Shown piece by piece: positions 45,297 to 53,095 of a stretch of 64,000 nt of DNA. The notes below the pieces were generated by a model. It ran no database searches. It was not told where the DNA came from and saw only the letters and a program-made list of their open reading frames with translations. A program made the translations under genes and the position numbers. Origin of the DNA: Corynebacterium hylobatis (GTDB lineage: Bacteria; Actinomycetota; Actinomycetes; Mycobacteriales; Mycobacteriaceae); contig NZ_RXHJ01000015.1 in the NCBI RefSeq assembly GCF_003955685.1, positions 1 to 64,000 on the forward strand, given 5' to 3'. The first letter of the stretch is position 1. The number at the start of each line of letters is the position of its first letter.

Positions 45297-46305
45297 ATTC
45301 GATACGTATGCCCGACCGCAGATCGAAATGGTGCGCCTGGGCCGGGTCGAAAGCCAAACGCACCTGCTCACCCGGTCGGGGCACATCCTTATGGCCCAGG
45401 CGGGCCACCAGACGCACCCCCTCCGAGATGGCGTAGACGTAGGACTCCGAACCCAGCTCCTCCACCAGGTCGACGGTGCCCTCCTTCGGGACCCACCCCG
45501 CGGGCAGGTCATCACCGGCGGTGAGCACCCGCATCGCCTCCGGACGCACACCCAGCGTCACACCCTCGCCCGGGAAGAGATTCATCGACGGCGAACCGAT
45601 GAAACCCGCCACGAACTCATTGACGGGACGGTCGTAGAGCTCCCGCGGCGGGGCGACCTGCTGCAGGATCCCCTCCTTGAGCACCGCCACACGGTCACCC
45701 ATCGTCATCGCCTCCACCTGGTCGTGGGTGACATAGACGGTGGTGGTGCCGAGGCGACGCTGCAGGGCCGCCAGCTCCGAACGGGTCTGCACACGCAGCT
45801 TCGCATCCAGGTTCGACAGGGGCTCATCCATGAGGAAAACCTTCGGGTCCCGCACGATCGCCCGACCCATGGCCACGCGCTGACGCTGACCACCCGACAG
45901 ATCCTTCGGCTTACGTTCCAGAAACTCCTCCAGACCGAGCATCTCCGCGGCGTTACGCACCCGCTCATCGATCTGCTTCGCCGGCATCTTCGCCAGCTTC
46001 AGCGCGAAGCCCATGTTCTTTGCGACGGACAGGTGCGGATACAACGCGTAGTTCTGGAAGACCATCGCAATGTCCCGACCCCCCGGCTCCACACCGGTCA
46101 CGTCCCGGCCGTCAATGAGCAGCTGCCCTGAATCCACCGGCTCCAGACCTGCCAGCGCACGCAGCGTCGTCGACTTGCCGCAGCCCGAGGGGCCGACCAG
46201 CACCAGGAATTCCCCGTCCGCGATCTGCAGATCCAGATCCTTCACCGTCGGACGTTCCGCGCCGGGATAGCGGATGGAGACCTTGTCGAATGTGACCGTT
46301 GCCAT
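45295..46305 (-). CDS. tusK: Trehalose ABC transporter ATPase TusK
   Basis: A 336-residue MalK/UgpC-type ATPase: Walker A GPSGCGKST at 38-46, signature LSGGQRQR, Walker B FLMDEPLSNLDA, and a C-terminal OB-like regulatory region (about 235-336). It energises TusF/TusG. First gene of the operon on the minus strand. Confidence 0.92.
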   Translation of the reverse strand: MATVTFDKVSIRYPGAERPTVKDLDLQIADGEFLVLVGPSGCGKSTTLRALAGLEPVDSGQLLIDGRDVTGVEPGGRDIAMVFQNYALYPHLSVAKNMGFALKLAKMPAKQIDERVRNAAEMLGLEEFLERKPKDLSGGQRQRVAMGRAIVRDPKVFLMDEPLSNLDAKLRVQTRSELAALQRRLGTTTVYVTHDQVEAMTMGDRVAVLKEGILQQVAPPRELYDRPVNEFVAGFIGSPSMNLFPGEGVTLGVRPEAMRVLTAGDDLPAGWVPKEGTVDLVEELGSESYVYAISEGVRLVARLGHKDVPRPGEQVRLAFDPAQAHHFDLRSGIRIE

Positions 46306-46350
46306 GGAGGAAACCGTAGCACCAGACAGATGAGGGGAGTGGATGTCCGG

Positions 46351-47007
46351 CTACAACCTGACGGTCGCCTTCTCGGCGGTGGCGATGGCGTCGAGACGGG
46401 CAGCATCGACAAGCCCACCGGAGACGACAACCGCGGAACCGCCTGCGGAGAGCGGTTCGAGGACGGCCTTCACCAGACCCTTCGCGGTGGTCCAACCCGT
46501 GGACAGCACGCGCTCGGCGGGGGCGGAGGTGACGACGACATCCATGAGGGAGGGGGCGGGGCCGAAGAACTGGTCGCCGTAGAAGCGGACGGTGGGGCCG
46601 AAGTCGATGGCCCCGACAGGTAGGGTGCCGCCGGTCTCGACGACGCCGCGACCGAAGGGGTCCTCGGTGACCAGGACGACGTCGGCACCCGTGTCCGCCC
46701 ATTCTTCGTAGGAGGCAGGGGAGGTGAACACCACATCGGCGTCACCGGAGGAACCGAGCTCCCACTCGACCTCCGCGGCCAGTGCGCCGAGCACAATGGC
46801 CACCGGCTGCCAGCCCACGGGGAGATCGAGAAGAATCGTGGAGGAGGAGTCGAGGTCGAGTTCCTCCAGCAGCATGTTTCCGACCTTCGCGGCCCAGTTG
46901 TCCAGCGTCTGCGCGGAGAAGTCGAGCCGCGCGCCGGTCGACTCGTTGTAGACGGTCAGGCGCGGGGCAGCGGGATCCGCATTCAGCAGATGTACAAGAA
47001 GCTCCAT
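46351..47007 (-). CDS. TIGR03089 family protein
   Basis: A 218-residue actinobacterial protein of unknown function opening MELLVHLLNADPAAPRLTVY. It looks like a short relic of the acyl-adenylate (ANL) fold N-terminus, without the AMP-binding core motif. ATG 47007 lies 8 bases behind a -10 box. In other corynebacteria it usually sits close to lcpA; here about 3.5 kb of accessory DNA intervenes. Confidence 0.82.
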   Translation of the reverse strand: MELLVHLLNADPAAPRLTVYNESTGARLDFSAQTLDNWAAKVGNMLLEELDLDSSSTILLDLPVGWQPVAIVLGALAAEVEWELGSSGDADVVFTSPASYEEWADTGADVVLVTEDPFGRGVVETGGTLPVGAIDFGPTVRFYGDQFFGPAPSLMDVVVTSAPAERVLSTGWTTAKGLVKAVLEPLSAGGSAVVVSGGLVDAARLDAIATAEKATVRL

Positions 47008-47015
47008 GCCTGCCC

Positions 47016-47021
47016 ATCGTA
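47016..47021 (-). promoter_or_regulatory. -10 box for the TIGR03089 gene
   Basis: On the minus strand TACGAT ends 8 bases before the ATG at 47007. Confidence 0.45.
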
Positions 47022-47167
47022 GGCAGATCGACGCTGCAGTGCCGGAGGATCTTCTAGCCTGGCCCCAGAGCCGCCACCCGGAAGGAATGTAGAACATGAC
47101 CAGGGATCTTGCCCGGATCGCCGCCGAACTCGATAACGCCCGCGCCACCGCCACGTCTGTGGCCCAG

Positions 47168-47821
47168 CTAGGGCGTGTCTCCTAAAGCTCTGAGCCAGGT
47201 GAGCACAGCACAGAGCACGACGGCTCCACGATAAACCACGGCGAGTTTGTCATAGCGGGTGGCCAGGCCCCGCCACTGCTTGGCCAGGGCAAACGCCCGC
47301 TCGACAACATTGCGGCCCTTGTAGGCATGAGGGTCAAAGGCGGGCGGGCGCCCACCTTTGCTGCCTCTACGTTTACGGGCCGCGATACTGTCACGCTTTT
47401 CAGGAATGACCGCCACGATCCCCCGCTTACGCAGGTCACGCCGAATCACCGTCGTCGCGTAGCCACGGTCAGCCAGGACCGCATCCGGACGCGACCGCGC
47501 CCGCCCGGGACCCATGCGCGGGACGTGGATGTCGTCGAGCACAGCCTGAAGCATCGCACCGTCGTTGCGCTGCCCGCCGGTGACCACCACAGACAGGGGA
47601 CGGCCGTGTCCGTCGACGCCGGCGTGAATCTTGCTCGACAGCCCACCGCGCGACCGGCCAATTCCGTGACCTGCTGGTTCAGTCAGCGCCAGCGGCAGAT
47701 TCTTGTGATTCGATCGAGCCCCCTGTGTCCTGCTCGGGCCGGGTCGTGTTCGTCGCGTGCTGGTGGGCACGCGTGATCGAGGCGTCGACGGAGACGTTCC
47801 AGTCGATTTTTCCTTCCGCAT
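47168..47821 (-). CDS. IS5-family transposase OrfB (DDE domain part)
   Basis: Second transposase frame. It holds the later catalytic acidic residues: Asp in VLADRGYAT and the Glu in GRNVVERAF, in a DDE_Tnp_1-type domain. It is one base ahead of OrfA in frame, so expression needs a +1 (or -2) frameshift in the overlap 47679-47821. Its stop TAG is completed by flanking target DNA (TA plus G), not by the element. The last codons inside the IS read GACACGCCC. Confidence 0.85.
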   Translation of the reverse strand: MRKEKSTGTSPSTPRSRVPTSTRRTRPGPSRTQGARSNHKNLPLALTEPAGHGIGRSRGGLSSKIHAGVDGHGRPLSVVVTGGQRNDGAMLQAVLDDIHVPRMGPGRARSRPDAVLADRGYATTVIRRDLRKRGIVAVIPEKRDSIAARKRRGSKGGRPPAFDPHAYKGRNVVERAFALAKQWRGLATRYDKLAVVYRGAVVLCAVLTWLRALGDTP

Positions 47822-48144
47822 CGGCCACCGTCAGCAGGTAGGTCAGGACGGCATCCCACGTGCCGTCGGCGCAGTAGCGGCGGTGCCGTTTCCAGACGGT
47901 CTGCCAGGGGCCGTATTCATCGCGGGGCAGGTCCCGCCACGGGATTCCGGTGCGGTAGCGGTAGATGATGCCCTCAACGACCAGCCGACTGTTGTGAAAG
48001 GGGCGACCCCGCTGCCCATCACTGCTGGGCAGAAGGCGCTCAACCGTCTCCCACTGGTGGTCGGTCAGGACGCGAAACCGACTTTTGGTGTCACTCACCG
48101 ATCCAGTATCGCCCCACCGACCAACCTATTTAGGAGACACGCCC
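47171..48144. mobile_element. IS5-family insertion sequence (IS427-like), TA target duplication
   Basis: A 974-bp element with perfect 16-bp terminal inverted repeats, GGGCGTGTCTCCTAAA at 47171-47186 and TTTAGGAGACACGCCC at 48129-48144. It is flanked by TA at 47169-47170 and 48145-48146, so the original site was CTAG in the hydratase gene. It holds OrfA and OrfB on the minus strand. Perfect repeats and intact frames suggest recent insertion. Confidence 0.9.
47679..48098 (-). CDS. IS5-family transposase OrfA
   Basis: A 139-residue first frame, opening (GTG) MSDTKSRFRVLTDHQWETVERLL, with the DUF4096-type DNA-binding region (GRPFHNSRLVVEGIIYRYRT, IPWRDLP) and the first catalytic Asp in DASITRAH. 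It ends in the overlap with OrfB; a frameshift would make the full transposase. Confidence 0.85.
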   Translation of the reverse strand: MSDTKSRFRVLTDHQWETVERLLPSSDGQRGRPFHNSRLVVEGIIYRYRTGIPWRDLPRDEYGPWQTVWKRHRRYCADGTWDAVLTYLLTVADAEGKIDWNVSVDASITRAHQHATNTTRPEQDTGGSIESQESAAGAD

Positions 48145-48968
48145 TAGGCACGGACCTCACGTTGGACGATGCCTATGCCATTCAGGCCCGCAACCTGCGC
48201 TCCCGCGTTGCATCAGGGGAGAGCTACATCGGCCCGAAGCTCGGCTTCACCTCGAAGTCCAAGATGGAGCAGATGGGCGTCTCCGACGTCATCGTCGGTT
48301 TCCTCACCGCGGAGATGAAACACCCCGCTGACCGGCCCTTGTCATTGGCCGGATTGATCCACCCGCGGATCGAACCCGAACTCGTATTCCGCCTCGGCCA
48401 GCCCGTGGAGTTGCGTGCCGACGACACCCCCGAGTCCCTCTCCCTGCGCATCCGCGAGAGCGTCGACGCCGTCGCCGTGGGCATGGAGGTCATCGATTCC
48501 CGCTACCGCAACTTCAAATTCAGCCTCAGTGATGTCGTCGCCGACAACACCTCCGCCGCTGAGTTCATCGTGGGGGAGTGGCAGGACTTCCCGCGGGAGC
48601 TGCGCGGTCTACCCGTCGAGTTCCTCATCAACGATGAACCCGTTGAAGGCTCCACCACCGACGCCATTCTCGGTGACCCCTTCATCGTCTTCGATCAGCT
48701 GGCCACCATGACGCTGCGCTACGGCTTCGAGCTGCCCGCTGACGCTCCCATCCTGGCCGGGGCGATGACCGCCGCGCACTGGTTGGAATCCGGCCAGCGT
48801 GTCGAGACCCGCGTCGAGGGGTTCCCCGCGCTCAGCGTGACAGTGGCATAGCGCGCTACTTATTGACGCCGCGTACAGAGCTCAATAGGGGGTAGATGGA
48901 CCGTTTCATGGCCAAAGGAGAGGGGCTTGGCGAGGATGGAGGAAACACCTGCCGAGAAAGGACCTGCC

Positions 48969-49322
48969 ATGCAGCCGACCTCTGACCATCCGTACGCAAT
49001 GGCCAAGCGCGCCGGAGATTTCATCTTCGTCTCCGGGGCACTGTCCGTGGATGAGAACTACCAGCCGGTGGAAGGTCGGGAAGAGGCGTTGGCCGCGGCG
49101 TTGGAGCGGATGACGGAACGGCTTGCTTCCGAAGGTGGGAGGCTGGAGCAGCTGGTGAAGCTGACCTACTTCGTCACTGACATCACCCTGCGTGAAGAAG
49201 CTAACGAGCAGTTCGTCGAGTACTTTACTGAGGCTCGCCCAGCGCGGACATTCCTGGAGGCCTCGCGCCTTCCGTACGGGGCGACTGTGGAGATCGACGC
49301 GATTGCTTATGTGGGGGAGTAG
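48969..49322 (+). CDS. RidA family protein
   Basis: A 117-residue member of the Rid/YjgF superfamily, which includes enamine/imine deaminases and 2-aminomuconate deaminases. It shows SDHPYAMAKRAGDFIFVSG and ARTFLEASRLPYGATVEIDAIAYV, with the substrate-contacting Arg in the (S/A)R motif near residue 100. ATG 48969 is selected because GAAAGGA sits 7 bases upstream; the earlier ATG at 48936 is the alternative. It follows the interrupted hydratase gene, hinting at one catabolic unit. Confidence 0.85.
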   Translation: MQPTSDHPYAMAKRAGDFIFVSGALSVDENYQPVEGREEALAAALERMTERLASEGGRLEQLVKLTYFVTDITLREEANEQFVEYFTEARPARTFLEASRLPYGATVEIDAIAYVGE

Positions 49323-49360
49323 CCTCACCGCTCATGAACCAGGCGGAGGCCAGGTTCTGA

Positions 49361-50530
49361 TTACCCGTTGCTCAAGCCCAGCACCCCGACGCCCGCTCCC
49401 ACCGCCACCGGAGCCAACACCAGCCCGCCCAACACAAACATCCCCCAGCTCACCTGCACTCCTTGCTGCCTGGCCTGGTGCGCCCACAGTAAAGTGGCCA
49501 GGGAGGCCCAGGGGGTGATGATCGGCCCGGCGTTGACACCGATGAGCAGGGCCATGAAGCTCTCGGGGGAGCTCGCCGCGGGCTCGAGCGCCAGGTAGGC
49601 GGGGATGTTGTTGATCAGGTTGGACAGCGCCACACCCGCGAAGGCGAGGGTGAACAGGCCCGAATCCGAGAGCGTTGACAGCACCGGATCCAGCAGGCCC
49701 AGACTGTGGATGATCGCGGCACTCGTCGTCAAGGAGAAGGCGAACAGCAGGGTGGCCCACGGGATCATGTGGTGCACCGGGGTCGGCAGCGACCAGTGGT
49801 GCAGCAGCCCCAGAGCCACCAATGCAGCGATGGTGGTGGAGATCCAGACGTCGACAGGCATGAGCAGGGCCACCAGTAGCACGCCGATCAGGGCGGTGAA
49901 AACCTTCGCCTCCCGATCCAGACCAACCCCACCCGCAGAACCATCACCCGCGGAAACGGCAGCCGGAACACCAGCAAACCGAGCCACCACCAGCGGCGCA
50001 ACCACAGCCACGACCACCAGCACCAGCGCGGGCAGCCAGCTCACCGCCACGTAATCAGCGACGCGGGAGAACGCGTCCGTCTGCACGGCGAGCAGGTTGG
50101 TCAGGTTGGAGATCGGCAGGAGCAGGGAACCGAGGTTCGCCATCCAGATCACCGCGAAGGCGGCGGCCAGGGGGTTTATGCCGACGCCACGCGCCAGCGT
50201 GATCACCAGCGGAGTGGCCAGGATGGCGGTGGTGTCCAGGGAGAAGAAGACGGTGATCACCAGGCTCACACCCAGGATCAGTGCCCAGGCGCGCGCCGAC
50301 GATCCACGCCCCGGAGCCGAACCTCCCAGGCCGAGCACCGCCTGCACCTTCCCGATCACGGCCTCGAAGGTGCTGACGGCCCCGGCAGCTGCGACGACCA
50401 CTGACATGGCGGCGACGAAACTGAGGACGGGCAGGATGCGGGAGAGGAGGGTGGGGACTGACGGGGCGTCGATAAGCAGGAGGGTGATCAGTCCCAGCGC
50501 TGAGGTCAGCGCCAGCACCGGGGTGCGCAT
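49361..50530 (-). CDS. SLC13/ArsB-NhaD superfamily permease
   Basis: A 389-residue membrane transporter with about eleven hydrophobic segments. Ion-transporter superfamily signatures include SLLLPISNLTNLLAV and GVALSNLINNIPAYLAL, the two pseudo-repeated helix-break motifs of the ArsB/NhaD/SLC13 fold. Substrate unknown. It is minus-strand, 4 bases after the lcpA stop, so it may be cotranscribed with lcpA. Confidence 0.85.
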   Translation of the reverse strand: MRTPVLALTSALGLITLLLIDAPSVPTLLSRILPVLSFVAAMSVVVAAAGAVSTFEAVIGKVQAVLGLGGSAPGRGSSARAWALILGVSLVITVFFSLDTTAILATPLVITLARGVGINPLAAAFAVIWMANLGSLLLPISNLTNLLAVQTDAFSRVADYVAVSWLPALVLVVVAVVAPLVVARFAGVPAAVSAGDGSAGGVGLDREAKVFTALIGVLLVALLMPVDVWISTTIAALVALGLLHHWSLPTPVHHMIPWATLLFAFSLTTSAAIIHSLGLLDPVLSTLSDSGLFTLAFAGVALSNLINNIPAYLALEPAASSPESFMALLIGVNAGPIITPWASLATLLWAHQARQQGVQVSWGMFVLGGLVLAPVAVGAGVGVLGLSNG

Positions 50531-50534
50531 GGAC

Positions 50535-52115
50535 CTAGTTCACGCAGCGGGGGCCGTCGCCGCCGGCGTCGATTTCAGGGGCGACCTCGGCAGCACCGAA
50601 ATCGCTGCCCGGGGTGCCCACGGTGTCTCCGACGGAGGGCTCAGTGGGGGAGGGGAGCGCGGAGGCATCACCGAGCGGGCCGTTCCAGTCGTCGTGGGTG
50701 ACCACGACCAAGGTCTCGGGGCCCAGGCTGGCGCTGGCGGAGACCGGCAGGCCACCTAGGGCCTCGGCCAGGGCGAGGGCACGCGGGTCAGACGGGTCGG
50801 CGGCCACGACCTGGCTCTGGTCATAGACGCCCGGCAGTGCGTTGGTCACCTCGGAGACCTCATAACCCTCCTCACTGAGCCAGCCGCCCACATTGCCGGC
50901 CAGGCCGGCGGTGGCCCCGGCGTTGAGGACGTGGATGTCCACGCCCGGCAGCGGGGCGGCAGTTGCCTCCTCCGGGGTGTCGGTCTCCTCGGACGGGGCC
51001 TCGTCCTCCCCGAGCAGCTCATCCATCCAGGCATGGACGGTGGGGATATCGACGGTGACGATGGATTCGCCGTAGTCGCCCGTGCCGTCGATGGAGGTCA
51101 CCGGGATGGTGTTGAACACGACGTTGCCGCCGGCGAGGTTGGCCAGCTGGGTGGCAAACGACATGATGTCCCACTGGTCGTCGATGACCACGGAACGCTC
51201 CACGGCGGTGCCCATGTCAGTCAGCTTCGCCGGGCTGGTGAGGGTGCCCGCGGCCAGCACCTTGTTCACCAGAGAGGCCATGAAGGCCTGCTGGCGGACG
51301 ATGCGGTCGAGGTCACCGCGCGGCAGGCCGTGGCGCTGGCGTACGAAGGCCAGCGCCTGGGCACCGTCGAGGGTCTGTACGCCAGCGTGGAAGTCAGCGC
51401 CGGAGAGGTGGTCACTGACGTCGTTGTTCAGGCAGACATCCACCCCACCGACGGCATCGGTGAGCAGGACGAAGCCGAACAGACCGACCTCGGCATAGTG
51501 GTCTACCTCCACACCCGTCAGTTCGGTGACCGCGCCGATCAGGCCCTGGCGGCCGGCGTCGGTGGCCTGCGCCTCGATGCGGTCCTCATCGGTCAGGCCG
51601 CGGGCCTTGAGCTCCTCGCGCTTGGCCACCTTGTGGTAGGCGAAGACGCCGTTGATCTTCAGGTTGCCGAAATCCTCGTCGTGGACGTAGGTGTCACGCG
51701 GGATGGACACGGCGGTGGCAGAGGAACCGTCGTTGGGTACCCGGATGACCATGATGGTGTCAGTGTTCTCCTCACCGTCATCCACGCCGGCGCGCAGGCG
51801 CCGCAGCTCCTCCTCGGAGAGGGGGTTGCCCTGGGCGTCGGTACGCGAATCGGAGCCGACGAGCAGAATGTCGGTCGCCCCGTCCGCGGCGCGGCCCTTC
51901 ATGCCCTGGCCGCCGCCGAGGGAGAGGTTGCCGGCGGAGGCGAGATCGTTGCCGAGGCGCCCCACGGAGAAGTACCCCAGGGCAGAGACCAGCAGGATCA
52001 TCACCGACAGCGCCGCGATGATCACCTTCACCGGGGTCGGACCAGCCTGTCGGACGGAGGGTCCGGCGGGCGGGGCTGCCTGGATGTCGCGTACGCGACG
52101 GTACTTGTCACTCAC
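50535..52115 (-). CDS. lcpA: LytR-CpsA-Psr arabinogalactan ligase LcpA
   Basis: A 526-residue membrane-anchored enzyme that attaches arabinogalactan to peptidoglycan. A single membrane helix lies at about 30-51, then the LCP domain (about 85-300) with the family arginines in SIPRDTYV and FVRQRHGLPRGDLDRIVRQ, then a LytR_C domain (about 385-475) and an acidic tail. The GTG at 52115 is taken as start because a -10 box ends 8 bases before it; a TTG three codons earlier would be inside the promoter. It is divergent from wbbL, which makes the linker it acts on. Confidence 0.92.
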   Translation of the reverse strand: MSDKYRRVRDIQAAPPAGPSVRQAGPTPVKVIIAALSVMILLVSALGYFSVGRLGNDLASAGNLSLGGGQGMKGRAADGATDILLVGSDSRTDAQGNPLSEEELRRLRAGVDDGEENTDTIMVIRVPNDGSSATAVSIPRDTYVHDEDFGNLKINGVFAYHKVAKREELKARGLTDEDRIEAQATDAGRQGLIGAVTELTGVEVDHYAEVGLFGFVLLTDAVGGVDVCLNNDVSDHLSGADFHAGVQTLDGAQALAFVRQRHGLPRGDLDRIVRQQAFMASLVNKVLAAGTLTSPAKLTDMGTAVERSVVIDDQWDIMSFATQLANLAGGNVVFNTIPVTSIDGTGDYGESIVTVDIPTVHAWMDELLGEDEAPSEETDTPEEATAAPLPGVDIHVLNAGATAGLAGNVGGWLSEEGYEVSEVTNALPGVYDQSQVVAADPSDPRALALAEALGGLPVSASASLGPETLVVVTHDDWNGPLGDASALPSPTEPSVGDTVGTPGSDFGAAEVAPEIDAGGDGPRCVN

Positions 52116-52123
52116 GGGCGTCA

Positions 52124-52129
52124 AGTCTA
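52124..52129 (-). promoter_or_regulatory. -10 box for leaderless lcpA
   Basis: On the minus strand TAGACT ends 8 bases before the GTG at 52115. Together with the wbbL -10 box it forms a compact divergent promoter in 72 bases. Confidence 0.5.
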
Positions 52130-52172
52130 GGGCATCGGAGTGGCGTACCGGTCCTCAGACAAGGGGCGGCAC

Positions 52173-52178
52173 TATGCT
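52173..52178 (+). promoter_or_regulatory. -10 box for wbbL
   Basis: TATGCT ends 9 bases before the GTG at 52188. Confidence 0.45.
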
Positions 52179-52187
52179 GTGCACATT

Positions 52188-53093
52188 GTGACCTACTCCC
52201 AGAAGCCGCCGGTCGCCGTCATCACGGTGACCTATTCTCCGGGCCGTCATCTGACGGCCTTCCTCGACAGCCTGACAGAGGCCACTGCCCAGGGCACCCA
52301 CGTGATCCTCGCCGACAACGGCTCCGTGGACGGCTCCCCCGAGGAGGCCGCACGCACCCGCCGGAAGGTGGAGTTCCTGCCCACCGGCGGCAACCTCGGT
52401 TACGGCACGGGCATGAACGTCGGTGCCCGCCACCTGCAGCCGCTTCGCGACGCCGGGGAGGTCGACCCTGAGTTCCTCGTCCTGAGCAACCCCGACGTCG
52501 TCTTCAACGAGGGCGCGATCGATGAACTCATCGCCTGTGCCCGCCGCTGGCCGGAGGCCGGTGCCGTCGGGCCGCAGATCGTGGAACCGGACGGCAGCAT
52601 CTATCCCTCCGCCCGTGCGCTGCCTGACATGCGCAACGGCATCGGCCATGCCCTGCTCGGCCAGATCTGGCCGAAGAACCCGTGGACACGCGCCTACCGC
52701 GATGACGCGGATATGGCCACTGAACGCACCGCCGGCTGGCTCTCAGGCTCCTGCCTGCTGGTGCGCTGGGACGCCTTCGACGCCGTCGGAGGTTTCGACG
52801 AGCGCTACTTCATGTACATGGAGGACGTCGACCTCGGCGACCGCCTGGCCCGCGCCGGCTATGAGAACATCTACTGCCCGGCCGCGACCATCACCCACGC
52901 GAAGGGGCATGTCGCAGGCAAGCACGCCGACACCATGCTGCCGGCCCACCACGAATCGGCCTACCGCTTCCAGGCGGACCGGCTGCCGCACTGGTGGCAG
53001 GCACCGGCGCGGCTGTTGATCCGCATCGGACTGAAGACCCGCAGCGCCCTCGCCGTCGCCCGCACCCGACCCAGCAACCGAAAGGACTCCTGA
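52188..53093 (+). CDS. wbbL: Rhamnosyltransferase WbbL (GT2)
   Basis: A 301-residue glycosyltransferase of family GT2 that adds rhamnose to the decaprenyl-PP-GlcNAc linker of arabinogalactan. Motifs are VITVTYSPGRHL at the start, DNGSVDGSPE, VLSNPDV and GGFDERYFMYMEDVDL. The GTG start follows a -10 box; the longer in-frame ATG would lie upstream of it. It diverges from lcpA and is followed 2 bases later by manC. Confidence 0.93.
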   Translation: MTYSQKPPVAVITVTYSPGRHLTAFLDSLTEATAQGTHVILADNGSVDGSPEEAARTRRKVEFLPTGGNLGYGTGMNVGARHLQPLRDAGEVDPEFLVLSNPDVVFNEGAIDELIACARRWPEAGAVGPQIVEPDGSIYPSARALPDMRNGIGHALLGQIWPKNPWTRAYRDDADMATERTAGWLSGSCLLVRWDAFDAVGGFDERYFMYMEDVDLGDRLARAGYENIYCPAATITHAKGHVAGKHADTMLPAHHESAYRFQADRLPHWWQAPARLLIRIGLKTRSALAVARTRPSNRKDS

Positions 53094-53095
53094 CC

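Larger units (their letters stand above)
47096..48851 (+). pseudogene. 2-keto-4-pentenoate hydratase/FAH-family gene split by an IS
   Basis: Codons 1-25 (MTRDLARIAAELDNARATAT...) lie at 47096-47170 behind GGAAGGA. The rest, from GTDLTLDDAYAIQARNLRSR, runs 48147-48851. Removing the element and one TA copy restores an uninterrupted 259-residue frame. The intact protein would be a MhpD/2-oxo-pent-4-enoate hydratase type enzyme, with VGMEVIDSRYRNFKF and the metal-binding HPRIEPELVF region. This would act late in meta-cleavage catabolism; no upstream pathway genes are present here. The gene is inactive unless the element excises. Confidence 0.85.

Noticed and set aside
47757-48851. 364-codon plus-strand frame joining IS sequence to the hydratase remainder
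   Set aside because: It is a chance fusion of the antisense side of the transposase with the 3' part of the disrupted gene; no start signal was seen.
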